Below are positions 17,198 to 25,562 of a stretch of 64,000 bases of DNA, one piece after another. The DNA comes from Streptomyces sp. S465. Its GTDB lineage: Bacteria > Actinomycetota > Actinomycetes > Streptomycetales > Streptomycetaceae. The notes below the pieces were generated by a model. It had not been told where the DNA came from, did no database searches, and worked only from the letters and a program-made list of their open reading frames with translations. The position numbers and the translations under genes are program-made. Positions within the stretch are counted from its first letter, which is position 1, and every line of letters begins with the position of its first letter. Location of the stretch: positions 4,458,001-4,522,000 of the forward strand of contig NZ_CP114036.1 in NCBI RefSeq assembly GCF_026898115.1, in the 5' to 3' direction.

Positions 17198-18097
17198 TCA
17201 GGCGGAACGGGCCCCGGCGTCCGGGCCGAGCCTCGATTCGTGCTCCGGGGGCGGCGAGGGGCGGCGCTTGGGCGGGAAGACCTCCGCCGGCGTGGGCACC
17301 GGACGCCCCGGGCGCGGCGCCCGGCGGGCCGGCTCCCCTCGCCTCGGCTCCTCGCGGTCGCCGTGTTCGGGCGCCACGGGCTTCTTGCGCGGCGCCCGCT
17401 TCGGCTCGTCGGCCTTCTGCCCGGCCTCCAGCGCGGCGCCCCACCCGGCCTTCTGCCCGGTCTCCAGCGCGGCGTCCCACCCGGCCTTCTGCCCGTTCGC
17501 AGCCGCCTCCTGCGCGGCCTCTCGCGCGCTCCGAACCGCCGCTCCCCGCACGGCCTCCTCCGCGTTCCGGGACGCCCCCTGCGCGGCCTTCCCGGCCGCC
17601 GCCGAGACCCCGCCGGGCAGGGCGCGCAGCCGGGGCGCCAGAGGGCGCGTGGGCGGCTCTGCGGCGGCGCCGGCGCGCTCCGCGAGCCGGGTGCGCACGC
17701 CTCGCTCGGCGAGCCGCTCACAGTGGCTCAGCAGCGCGCGCCGGCGCGTCGCCTCACCGCCCCCGGCGGCCGACCCGCACAGCGTGCGGAGCGCGGCCAG
17801 GTCCTCGGCGAGCGGCTCGTAACCGGCCGCGAGGGCGCCCTGGAGCTGCTCGAGGTAGCCGACGGCGGCCCCGGGCAGCGCGGCGCGGTAGCGGGCGAGC
17901 TCATCGAGCAGGAACGCTCGCAGCCGCCCGCCCTCGCGGACCGCTTCGTCCACGGCCTCGGCGAGCCGGAGACAGTCCTGGACCTCCTCCGCCCGGTCCG
18001 GGCCGAGGGGGCCGGCAGAGGGGGTGACGGGGTCGGGTTGGAGGGCGATGGCGAGGGCGCGTCGGAGCACACGCAGCTCATCCGCACTGAACGCCAT
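17198..18097 (-). CDS. Conserved Streptomyces hypothetical protein with Lys/Pro-rich repeat tail
   Basis: The 299-residue protein has a conserved helical N-terminal half (MAFSADELRVLRRALAIAL, then VQDCLRLAEAVDEAVREGGRLRAFLLDELARYRAALPGAAVGYLEQL in outline, roughly residues 1-150) that I recognise as genus-conserved but unnamed. The second half is low complexity. It holds a near-tandem repeat (QKAGWDAALETG / QKAGWGAALEAG / QKADEP), a basic proline-rich stretch and the terminal motif VPTPAEVFPPKRRPSPPPE, a probable linear interaction motif. The ATG at 18097 is chosen since relatives start MxFSADELRVLRR. No enzyme motif is visible. Confidence 0.7.
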   Translation of the reverse strand: MAFSADELRVLRRALAIALQPDPVTPSAGPLGPDRAEEVQDCLRLAEAVDEAVREGGRLRAFLLDELARYRAALPGAAVGYLEQLQGALAAGYEPLAEDLAALRTLCGSAAGGGEATRRRALLSHCERLAERGVRTRLAERAGAAAEPPTRPLAPRLRALPGGVSAAAGKAAQGASRNAEEAVRGAAVRSAREAAQEAAANGQKAGWDAALETGQKAGWGAALEAGQKADEPKRAPRKKPVAPEHGDREEPRRGEPARRAPRPGRPVPTPAEVFPPKRRPSPPPEHESRLGPDAGARSA

Positions 18098-18522
18098 TCC
18101 GCCGCGGGATCCATATGGCGTGGGCATGGGGCGACTTTAAGTGCTAAGCGGACAAATTTCGCTGAGCGTCGGACGGTGCGGCGCGTTGCGGGTGCCGCCA
18201 GCTCGCGGCCGGCCATTGCGCGCGCCACCTGGCCGCCATTACGGCCGCCATACGGGGGAGGCGTCGGCCGGGGCCGCGTCGACGCGGCCCCGGCCGAACC
18301 CGGCACCCGGGGGCGGACCGTCGCATCCGGGTGCCGGTGCATGTGGTCGACGGCCTCTTCCGCTTGTCAATACGGAATTCGAAGTGCCGTCTTTCCCTCG
18401 ATCGCTCCTTGACCCAATGGCGAAGAGCGATCGGTGCGCCTGACGATTCCAGAGCGCGGGAATTCGTTTCGGAATGCCGTCAATGCGGTCGAGCACGCAG
18501 GTGAAGAGCTGATCGCCGGTGC
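18098..18522. other. Intergenic region downstream of coaX
   Basis: A 425-bp gap between the coaX stop and the start of the conserved helical protein gene. Its main structure is the 34-bp palindrome at 18264-18297. Nothing else convincing is seen. Confidence 0.5.
18264..18297 (-). terminator. 34-bp perfect palindrome, probable terminator of the cofactor operon
   Basis: The two 17-nt halves (TCGGCCGGGGCCGCGTC and its exact complement) meet with no spacer, so the hairpin loop would come from the TCGA centre. It lies 226 bp past the coaX stop and before the next minus-strand gene. Confidence 0.6.
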
Positions 18523-19320
18523 TCAGCCGCGCGAGACGTTCCGCTCGTAGACCAGTCTGAGGCCGATGAGAGTCAGCCAGGGCTCATGCTCATCGATCAC
18601 TGAGGATTCTCCTAGCACCATGGGCGCCAGCCCGCCAGTGGCGATCACGGTGACGTCCTCCGGGTCCTGGGCCAGCTCTCGCGCCATACGGCGGACGATC
18701 CCGTCGACCTGGCCCGCGAAGCCGTAGAGGATGCCGGACTGCATGGCCTCCACCGTGTTCTTGCCGATCACGCTGCGTGGGCGGGCCAGCTCGATCTTGC
18801 GCAATTGCGCCCCGCGTACGCCCAGCGCCTCGACCGAGATCTCGATGCCCGGCGCGATCACCCCGCCCAGGTACTCACCGCGGGCGCTGACCGCGTCGAA
18901 GGTCGTCGCGGTGCCGAAGTCGACGACCACGCACGGACCCTCGTACAGCTCGACGGCGGCCAGCGCGTTGATGATCCGGTCGGCGCCGACCTCCTTGGGG
19001 TTGTCCACCAGGATCGGCACCCCGGTCTTCACCCCCGGCTCCACCAGGACGGACGGCACATCGCCGTAATAGCGGCGGGTCACCTCGCGCAGCTCGTGGA
19101 GCACCGAGGGGACGGTGGAGCAGATGGAGATGCCCGCGATGCCGTCGCCCAGCTCCTCGCCGAGCAGCGGGTGCATGCCCATCAGGCCCTGGAGCAGGAC
19201 GGCGAGTTCATCGGCGGTGCGGCGGGCGTCGGTGGAGATCCGCCAGTGCTCGATGATCTCGTCGCCGTCGAAGAGGCCCAGCACGGTGTGGGTGTTACCG
19301 ACGTCGATGGTCAGCAGCAT
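18523..19320 (-). CDS. coaX: Type III pantothenate kinase
   Basis: CoaX phosphorylates pantothenate, the first committed step of CoA synthesis. The 265-residue protein has the ASKHA-fold signature DVGNTHTVLGLFDG at the N-terminus, DNPKEVGADRI, the catalytic-loop region VVDFGTATTFDAVS, GGVIAPGIEIS and the C-terminal VIATGGLAPMV. Type III enzymes are insensitive to CoA feedback. The ATG at 19320 (MLLTIDVGNT) is chosen; it sits 107 bp downstream of the nadC stop and is the last gene of the pan/nad operon. Its first 31 bases plus three upstream are exactly duplicated 104 bp upstream. Confidence 0.96.
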   Translation of the reverse strand: MLLTIDVGNTHTVLGLFDGDEIIEHWRISTDARRTADELAVLLQGLMGMHPLLGEELGDGIAGISICSTVPSVLHELREVTRRYYGDVPSVLVEPGVKTGVPILVDNPKEVGADRIINALAAVELYEGPCVVVDFGTATTFDAVSARGEYLGGVIAPGIEISVEALGVRGAQLRKIELARPRSVIGKNTVEAMQSGILYGFAGQVDGIVRRMARELAQDPEDVTVIATGGLAPMVLGESSVIDEHEPWLTLIGLRLVYERNVSRG

Positions 19321-19427
19321 GGGCGGCACCGCTTCCGGGCGGACTCACGGCCGAGGTCCGGCCCTGGGGTGGTGGGTGGGGTGACGGGCGGGCGGGTGTT
19401 ACCGACGTCGATGGTCAGCAGCATGGG
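19290..19427 (-). repeat. 34-bp direct repeat duplicating the coaX start
   Basis: Bases 19290-19323 (coaX codons 1-10 plus the preceding CCC) recur perfectly at 19394-19427, directly against the nadC stop codon, at a distance of 104 bp. The upstream copy has its own ATG at 19424 and opens a 37-codon reading frame (19311-19424) that ends in the first codons of coaX in another frame. Confidence 0.85.
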
Positions 19428-20468
19428 TCAGCTCGCCTCGGCCTCGCGCAGGTCCAGGCCGATGTCCAGGATCGGGGAGGAGTGGGTGAGCGCCCCGACC
19501 GCCAGATAGTCGACGCCCGTCTCGGCGTACGTACGGGCGCCCGCGAGCGTCAGCCGGCCCGAGGACTCCAGGGCGGCGCGCCCGGCGACCAGCTCGACGG
19601 CCTCGCGGGTGCGCTCCGGGGTGAAGTTGTCCAGCAGGATCAGATCCGCGCCCGCCTCCAGGACCGGCGGGATCTGGTCGAGGGTGTCGACCTCCACCTC
19701 GATCGGCACATCCGGGAACTCGGCCCGCACCGCGCCGAACGCCTCCGCGACGCCGCCCGCCGCGATCACGTGGTTGTCCTTGACCAGCGCGGCGTCCGAG
19801 AGCGACATCCGGTGGTTGACGCCGCCGCCGCAACGCACCGCGTACTTCTCCAGGGCACGCAGCCCCGGGGTGGTCTTACGGGTGTCCCGGACCCTGGTCT
19901 TCGTCCCCTCCAGTGCGTCGGCCCACGCGCGGGTCGCGGTGGCGATACCGGAGAGGCGGCACAGGAGGTTGAGCGCGCTGCGCTCGCCGGTGAGCAGATC
20001 GCGGGTGCGGGTGCGGACGCTGAGCAGCTTCTGGCCGGCCACCACCCGGTCGCCGTCCTCGACATGCCGCTCGACCTCGAACGCGTCCGTGCAGACGACG
20101 GACAGGATCGCCTCGGCGATCCGCAGCCCCGCGACGGTGCCCGCCTCACGGGCCGTGAAGTCGCCGGTGGCGAAGGCGTCCTCGGGGACGGTGGCCACGG
20201 TGGTGACGTCCACGCCCTGGTCGAGGTCCTCCTCGATGGCCATGTGCGCGATGTCCTCGACCTGGACGGGGTCGAGTCCGGCGGCGACCAGCAGCGCGGC
20301 GAGATCGGGGTCCAGACCGCACTCCATCGGGTCGAGCCCATAGCCGTCGGCGTCGTCCCCGCCGCAGCCGCAGGCGTCACCGCAGCCCGAACCCTCACCG
20401 GGGCGGCCGATCTGCAACAGCGGCAGGGCCACTGGTGGCTGGCGGTCTTCGGAGGTGCTGCTGCTCAC
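19428..20468 (-). CDS. nadC: Nicotinate-nucleotide pyrophosphorylase (carboxylating)
   Basis: NadC (quinolinate phosphoribosyltransferase) joins quinolinate and PRPP to give nicotinate mononucleotide and CO2 in de novo NAD synthesis. The 346-residue product has an N-terminal extension of about 50 residues with a CGDACGCGGDD cluster, which Streptomyces NadC proteins share and which could bind metal. The catalytic core follows: VEDIAHMAIEEDLDQGVDVTT, TGDFTAREAGTVAGL, NLLCRLSGIAT, DTRKTTPGLR, KYAVRCGGGVNHR, KDNH and EVEVDTLDQ. The GTG at 20468 overlaps the nadB stop as GTGA, so translation is probably coupled. A plus-strand frame over the same DNA is a shadow. Confidence 0.95.
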   Translation of the reverse strand: MSSSTSEDRQPPVALPLLQIGRPGEGSGCGDACGCGGDDADGYGLDPMECGLDPDLAALLVAAGLDPVQVEDIAHMAIEEDLDQGVDVTTVATVPEDAFATGDFTAREAGTVAGLRIAEAILSVVCTDAFEVERHVEDGDRVVAGQKLLSVRTRTRDLLTGERSALNLLCRLSGIATATRAWADALEGTKTRVRDTRKTTPGLRALEKYAVRCGGGVNHRMSLSDAALVKDNHVIAAGGVAEAFGAVRAEFPDVPIEVEVDTLDQIPPVLEAGADLILLDNFTPERTREAVELVAGRAALESSGRLTLAGARTYAETGVDYLAVGALTHSSPILDIGLDLREAEAS

Positions 20469-22303
20469 GGGCGGGACTCCGTCTCGGTTCGAGGGGTGAT
20501 CGGTGGGGGGAACGCTTCGGAGTCCGTGGCACGGACATCCAGGGCGCCGTCCGGGCGGAGGGTGACCAGGAGGTGGCGGCGCCAGGCGGCGTCGTCCCGC
20601 TCGGGGCGGTCCTCGCGCCAGTGGCAGCCGCGGGTCTCCTCGCGGCGGAGCGCGGCGGCGACCAGGACGCGGGCGACGAGATGGAGGTTGGTGGCCTCCC
20701 AGGTCTCGACCCCGGGCTCGGCCGTCTTGCCGTCGCGCCGCAGCTCCTCCGCGGCGTCGTCGTGCACCCGGTCCAGCCGGTCGGCGGCACGGGCCAGGCT
20801 CTCGGCGGAGCGGAGGACTCCGGCGCCGTGGGTCATGATGTGCTGGATCTCGTAGCGGGACTCGGAGGCGAGCAGGGGCGGGCCACCGGCGTCCGGGGCG
20901 GGACGCGCGGGCGCTGCGGTCCCGGCGGGCCGGGGCCCGGCGGCGATGTGCTCCGGGCCGCGGCCCGCGATGCCCTCCGCGCCGCCTGCTGCGATGTCGT
21001 CCGCGAGGTCCTCCGCGCTGCGTCCCGCGATGTCGTCCGCGATGCGCTCCGCGAAGACCAGGCCCTCCAGCAGGGAGTTGGAGGCCAGGCGGTTGGCGCC
21101 GTGGACCCCGGTGCAGGCGACCTCCCCGCAGGCGTAGAGGCCGGGAACGGTGGTGCGGCCGCGCAGATCGGTGCGGACCCCGCCGCTCGCGTAGTGCGCG
21201 GCGGGGGCGACCGGGATGGGCTCGGTCACCGGGTCGATGCCGTGCGCGCGGCAGGCGGCGAGGATGGTCGGGAAGCGCCGCTCCCACATCCGGGCGCCGA
21301 AGTGGCGGGCGTCGAGGTACATGTGCTCGGCGCCTCGCTCCCGCATCCGGCGCATGATGCCCTTGGCGACGATGTCCCGGGGCGCCAGCTCGGCCAGCTC
21401 GTGCTGCCCTCGCATGAAGCGCACCCCGTCGGCGTCGACGAGATACGCGCCCTCGCCCCGCACCGCCTCCGAGACCAGGGGCTGCTGGCCCTCCGCCTCC
21501 GGGCCCAGCCACAGCACCGTGGGGTGGAACTGCACGAACTCCAGATCGCTGACCTCGGCCCCCGCGCGCAGCGCGAGCGCGACCCCGTCACCGGTGGAGA
21601 CGGCGGGGTTGGTGGTCGCGGAGAAGATCTGGCCCATACCGCCCGTGGCGAGGACGACGGCGTCCGCGCGCACCGCGCCCACGCCGTCCCGCCGGCCCTC
21701 GCCCATGACGTGCAGGGTGACCCCGGCCGCCCGGCCGGAGCCGTCCTTGAGCAGGTCGAGCACCAGGGCGTTCTCCACGGTGTCGATACCGGCCGCGCGC
21801 ACCGCCTCGACCAGGGCCCGGGAGATCTCCGCGCCGGTCGCGTCGCCGCCCGCGTGGGCGATCCGGCGGCGGTGGTGGCCGCCCTCGCGGGTCAGCAGGA
21901 TCTCGCCGGTGTCGTCGTCGGCGTCGAAGCGGGCGCCGGTGGTGATCAGCCGGCGCACCGCGTCGGGCCCCTCGGTGACCAGCGTCCGTACGGCCCGCTC
22001 GTCGCAGAGCCCGGCGCCGGCGACCAGGGTGTCGTCCAGATGCTGCTCAGGGGTGTCGCCCTCGCCGAGGGCGGCGGCTATGCCGCCCTGGGCCCAGCGC
22101 GTGGAGCCGTCGTCCAGCCGGGCCTTGGTGACCACGGTGACCTTGGCGCCGGCCGCGGCGCAGCGCAGCGCGACGGTCAGCCCGGCGACACCGGAGCCGA
22201 CCACCACGACATCGGCCTCGATGGCCCAGCCGGGGGCGGGGGCGCGCAGCGCGAGGGCGGGCGCCGCGACGTCGGCCGCCGGCCGCCCGGTCGGGCGGCT
22301 CAT
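20465..22303 (-). CDS. nadB: L-aspartate oxidase
   Basis: NadB oxidises L-aspartate to iminoaspartate with FAD, feeding quinolinate synthase. The 612-residue product has the FAD-binding VVVVGSGVAGL (32-42), the TRWAQGGIAAAL loop, the EFVQFHPTVLW and SEAVRGEGAYLVD motifs, the active-site ARG-containing FMRGQHELAELAPRDIVAKGI and the HYASGGVRTDL motif. A low-complexity insertion of about 60 residues (420-481) with repeated ADDIAGRSAEDLADDIAAGG lies between the FAD domain end (GLVFAERIADDI) and the C-terminal helical domain. Starts and stops overlap: the ATG at 22303 overlaps the panC stop as ATGA. No nadA is in the window. Confidence 0.95.
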   Translation of the reverse strand: MSRPTGRPAADVAAPALALRAPAPGWAIEADVVVVGSGVAGLTVALRCAAAGAKVTVVTKARLDDGSTRWAQGGIAAALGEGDTPEQHLDDTLVAGAGLCDERAVRTLVTEGPDAVRRLITTGARFDADDDTGEILLTREGGHHRRRIAHAGGDATGAEISRALVEAVRAAGIDTVENALVLDLLKDGSGRAAGVTLHVMGEGRRDGVGAVRADAVVLATGGMGQIFSATTNPAVSTGDGVALALRAGAEVSDLEFVQFHPTVLWLGPEAEGQQPLVSEAVRGEGAYLVDADGVRFMRGQHELAELAPRDIVAKGIMRRMRERGAEHMYLDARHFGARMWERRFPTILAACRAHGIDPVTEPIPVAPAAHYASGGVRTDLRGRTTVPGLYACGEVACTGVHGANRLASNSLLEGLVFAERIADDIAGRSAEDLADDIAAGGAEGIAGRGPEHIAAGPRPAGTAAPARPAPDAGGPPLLASESRYEIQHIMTHGAGVLRSAESLARAADRLDRVHDDAAEELRRDGKTAEPGVETWEATNLHLVARVLVAAALRREETRGCHWREDRPERDDAAWRRHLLVTLRPDGALDVRATDSEAFPPPITPRTETESRP

Positions 22304-23271
22304 CGGGCGGCTCCGATCCACAGGCGGATGTTGTCGATCAGGCGGGTGGCGCCGACCTTGGCCGCGACGGCCAGCACGGCCTCGCCGGTGTGCCCGTCGG
22401 AGACCTCGGTGAAGTCGGCGGGGTCGACCAGGGCCAGATAGTCGAGGACCAGCGGCGGTTCGAGCGTGGCCGCCTCGTCGAGCACCGCGCGCGCCGCGGA
22501 CCGCACCGCGTCGGGGGACGCGACCCGTATCAGCTCGTGCTCCTCGGCGTCGGCCGGGGCCTCCCCGGCCGCCAGCAGCCCCGCGTCCCGCCCCGCGAAC
22601 AGCGCCCGGGACAGGGCCAGCGCGGTGTCCCGCTCCTGGGCGGACAGATAGCGGTTCCGGCTGGAGAGGGCGAGGCCGTCGCCCTCCCGGACGGTGGGGA
22701 CGCCGACGATCTCGACCGGGAAGTTCAGGTCGCGCGCCATCCGGCGGACCAGCGCCAGCTGCTGGGCGTCCTTCTCGCCGAAGAAGGCGACATCGGGGCG
22801 GGTGATGTGGAGCAGCTTGGCGACGACGGTGAGCATCCCGTCGAAGTGGCCGGGCCGCGACGCGCCCTCATAGCCCTCGCCCATGGGGCCGGCGGCCATC
22901 CGGATGCGCGGCTCCCCGTCCGGGTACACCTCCTCGCCGGCCGGGGCGAAGACGATATCCGCGCCCGCCGCGGCCGCGACCTTGAGGTCGGCGTCCAGGG
23001 TGCGCGGATAGCGGTCGAGGTCCTCGCCCGCGCCGAACTGGAGCGGGTTGACGAAGACGGTGACGGTCACCAGCCCCTTGGCGCCCACCCGGGCGCGGGC
23101 GGCGCGGATGAGCGAGGCGTGCCCGTCGTGCAGCGCGCCCATGGTCATCACGACGGCCGTGCGCCCCGGCACGGCGAAGTGGGCGAGCGCCGCGTCCAGC
23201 TCCGAGCGATGACGGAACAGCTCCACATCCGGCTCCCCGGGAAGCGCCTTGGTCCACAGCTTCGGGCTCAT
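22300..23271 (-). CDS. panC: Pantothenate synthetase
   Basis: PanC condenses pantoate with beta-alanine using ATP. The 323-residue product has VVMTMGALHDGHASLI with the HIGH-like motif, VFVNPLQFGAGEDLDRYPRTLDADL, the ATP-binding FGEKDAQQLALVRRM and the GLALSSRNRYLSA loop that stands in for KMSKS. The ATG at 23271 overlaps the stop of the upstream DUF2520 gene as ATGA. Its C-terminus overlaps the nadB start likewise. Neither panB nor panD is present in this window. Confidence 0.96.
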   Translation of the reverse strand: MSPKLWTKALPGEPDVELFRHRSELDAALAHFAVPGRTAVVMTMGALHDGHASLIRAARARVGAKGLVTVTVFVNPLQFGAGEDLDRYPRTLDADLKVAAAAGADIVFAPAGEEVYPDGEPRIRMAAGPMGEGYEGASRPGHFDGMLTVVAKLLHITRPDVAFFGEKDAQQLALVRRMARDLNFPVEIVGVPTVREGDGLALSSRNRYLSAQERDTALALSRALFAGRDAGLLAAGEAPADAEEHELIRVASPDAVRSAARAVLDEAATLEPPLVLDYLALVDPADFTEVSDGHTGEAVLAVAAKVGATRLIDNIRLWIGAAR

Positions 23272-24203
23272 GCCTCGGTACCTCCCCGGCCCCGCACATC
23301 GGTCACATCGGAGAGCACGCCCAGCAGGTCCTCCGCGAGCTCCGGCTTGAGCAGGCCGTGCGCGAGCGCCCGGTCCGCGGTCGTACGGGCCATGGCCAGA
23401 TAGCCGGCGACGGCCTGGGGGGCGTGCCGCCGCAGCTCCGCGACGTGTGCGGCGACCGTGCCCGCGTCGCCGCGCGCGACCGGACCGGTCAGCGCGGCGT
23501 CGCCGCTGCGCAGCGCGTTGTCCAGCGCGGCGCCGAGGAGGGGGCCGAGCATCCGGTCGGGGGCCTCGACCCCGGACGCGCGCAGCAGCTCCATGGACTG
23601 GGCGACCAGCGTGGTGAGGTGGTTGGCACCGATGGCGAGGGCGGCGTGATAGAGCGGACGGGCCTCCTCCGCGACCCACTCGGGCTCCCCGCCCATCTCG
23701 ATGACCAGCGCCTCGGCCGCCAGCCGCAGCTCCTCGGGGGCGGTGACGCCGAAGGAGCAGCCGGCCAGCCGCTGGACGTCCACCGAGGTGCCGGTGAAGG
23801 TCATGACGGGGTGCAGCGCGAGCGGCAGCGCACCGGCCCGCAGCGCCGGCTCCAGCACACCGACCCCATAGCGGCCGGAGGTGTGCACCAGCAGCTGGCC
23901 GGGGCGCACCGCACCGGTTTCGGCCAGACCGCTGACCAGCTCGGGCAGGGCGTCGTCGGGGACGGTGAGCAGCACCAGCTCGGCCCGCGCCAGCACCTCG
24001 GAGGGCGGGACGACCGGGACTTCGGGAAGCAGGGCGGCGGCCCGGCGCACGGAGGCGTCGGAAACACCGGACGCGGCGACCGGGCGGTGCCCGGCCAGCC
24101 GGAGCGAGGCGGCGAGGGCGGGGCCGACGCGGCCCGCGCCGACGACCCCGACGGTGAGCCGGGCAGGTCGGTCCCGCGGCTCGGGAAGTGGTTGTGCGTT
24201 CAC
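23268..24203 (-). CDS. Rossmann-fold DUF2520 oxidoreductase-like protein
   Basis: This 311-residue protein has an N-terminal NAD(P)-binding domain (LTVGVVGAGRVGPALAASL, residues about 17-35) related to the F420/NADP reductase and ketopantoate-reductase folds, followed by the all-helical DUF2520 domain (HPVMTFTG, then HAALAIGANHLTTLVAQS). In actinobacteria this family sits just before panC (Rv3603c before Rv3602c in M. tuberculosis), so a reductase step in pantothenate synthesis is often guessed, but it is unproven. It is the first gene of the operon. GTG at 24203 starts MNAQPLPEPRD; the region upstream holds a DnaA-box match. Confidence 0.85.
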   Translation of the reverse strand: MNAQPLPEPRDRPARLTVGVVGAGRVGPALAASLRLAGHRPVAASGVSDASVRRAAALLPEVPVVPPSEVLARAELVLLTVPDDALPELVSGLAETGAVRPGQLLVHTSGRYGVGVLEPALRAGALPLALHPVMTFTGTSVDVQRLAGCSFGVTAPEELRLAAEALVIEMGGEPEWVAEEARPLYHAALAIGANHLTTLVAQSMELLRASGVEAPDRMLGPLLGAALDNALRSGDAALTGPVARGDAGTVAAHVAELRRHAPQAVAGYLAMARTTADRALAHGLLKPELAEDLLGVLSDVTDVRGRGGTEA

Positions 24204-24301
24204 GCGACAGCGGCCTTCCGTTCCAGTCCTCAGGGGGTACCGGACGATTCCCCGCCATGCTACGCGAGTGTTTCCGGGGGGTTTGGCCGCACACCCGGGC
24301 C

Positions 24302-24310
24302 TGTGGACAA
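24302..24310 (-). promoter_or_regulatory. Single consensus DnaA box
   Basis: The minus strand reads TTGTCCACA, the box preferred by Streptomyces DnaA. It is isolated in the 147-bp divergent region between the pan/nad operon and the aldolase gene. One box is not an origin; it could be transcriptional or chance. Confidence 0.4.
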
Positions 24311-24350
24311 CTCTGTGGTCCGAGGGACGTCCGTACGACATCATCGGCCC

Positions 24351-25562
24351 ATGACGGACGACACGGACGGCACGGACAGCGGCACGGACGAGGTGGCCGA
24401 CGGCACGGGGGGCGACCCGGAGCGGGCCGCGCGAGCACGCCGCCTCGCGGCCTGGCACGCCTCCGAGCGGACGCTCGCACGGCCGTCGGCGAATGGGCGG
24501 ATCGCCGAGCGGCTGGCCGCCCTTACGGCCGACGGCCCGTCGTACGGCGGGGACGAATACGTGGACGTCTACGGCGACGGGATCGTGGAGGAGCTGGAGC
24601 GGCGGGTCGCCGCACTGCTCGGCATGGAGGCCGCGGCGTTCTTCCCCACCGGCACCATGGCGCAGCAGATCGCGCTGCGCTGCTGGGCGGGGCGCACCGG
24701 CACCCCGGTGGTGGCGGTGCATCCGCTGGCGCATCTGGAGGTGCACGAGCGGGACGCGTATCTGACGGTGAGCGGGCTGCGCGCGGTGGCTACGACGCGC
24801 GAGCCGCGGCCGCCCACCGCCGAGGAGGTCCGCGACCTCGACGAGCCGTTCGGCACGCTCGCCCTCGAACTGCCGCTGCGCGACGCCGGATTCCTGCTGC
24901 CCGAGTGGGACGAGCTGGTCGCGGTCGTGGAGGCGGCCCGGGAGCGGGACGCGGTGGTGCACTTCGACGGGGCGCGGCTGTGGGAGTGCACGGCGCACTT
25001 CGGCCGGGGGCTGGAGGAGATCGCCGCCCTGGCGGACTCCGTCTACGTGTCCTTCTACAAGTCGCTCGACGGCATCTCGGGGGCCGCCCTGGCCGGGCCC
25101 GAGACCCTGGTGGCGGAGGCCAAGGCATGGCGCCACCGGTACGGCGGCCAGGTCTTCCAGCAGTGGCCGGCCGCACTGGCCGCGCTGGCCGGCCTGGACC
25201 GCGAACTGCCGAGGCTTCCGTCGTACGTGGCACACGCCCGGGTCGTGGCGGAGGCGCTGCGGAAGGCGTTCACGGCGGCGGGGGTGGCGTGGTCGCGGGT
25301 GCATCCCGAGGTGCCGCACACCCACCAGTTCCAGGTGTGGCTGCCGTATCCGGCGGCGGTGCTGGACGAGGCGGGGGTGCGGCTGGCGGAGGAGACCCGG
25401 ACGACGCTGTTCCGGCGCTGGGCGGAGCCGGGGCCGCCCGGACTGGCCACCACGGAGGTGACGGTCGCCTCACCCGCACTGGAGTGGACCGCCGACGACG
25501 TCACGGCCGCGGCCGACGCCTTCCTGGCGCGGGTCCGGGAGCTCATGAAGGAGGACGGCTGA
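24351..25562 (+). CDS. Threonine aldolase / beta-eliminating lyase family protein
   Basis: A 403-residue fold-type I PLP enzyme. The first 40 residues are an Asp/Gly-rich tail (DDTDGTDSGTDEVADG). The aldolase core shows GDEYVDVYGDGIVEELERRVAAL, AAAFFPTGTMAQQIALR, HFDGARLWE and the PLP lysine in VSFYKSLDGISGAAL. The layout fits low-specificity threonine aldolases and related beta-eliminating lyases, which split threonine or allo-threonine into glycine and acetaldehyde. Substrate is unproven, and the C-terminal motif PHTHQFQVWLPY differs from classic LtaE. It is divergent from the pan/nad operon. Its last 20 bases overlap the end of the convergent gene at 25543. Confidence 0.88.
   Translation: MTDDTDGTDSGTDEVADGTGGDPERAARARRLAAWHASERTLARPSANGRIAERLAALTADGPSYGGDEYVDVYGDGIVEELERRVAALLGMEAAAFFPTGTMAQQIALRCWAGRTGTPVVAVHPLAHLEVHERDAYLTVSGLRAVATTREPRPPTAEEVRDLDEPFGTLALELPLRDAGFLLPEWDELVAVVEAARERDAVVHFDGARLWECTAHFGRGLEEIAALADSVYVSFYKSLDGISGAALAGPETLVAEAKAWRHRYGGQVFQQWPAALAALAGLDRELPRLPSYVAHARVVAEALRKAFTAAGVAWSRVHPEVPHTHQFQVWLPYPAAVLDEAGVRLAEETRTTLFRRWAEPGPPGLATTEVTVASPALEWTADDVTAAADAFLARVRELMKEDG

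Noticed and set aside
20435..22441. Long plus-strand frame over nadB
   Set aside because: Antisense shadow; NadB motifs are on the minus strand.
24302..24310. Replication origin
   Set aside because: Only one DnaA box, and no dnaA or dnaN nearby.
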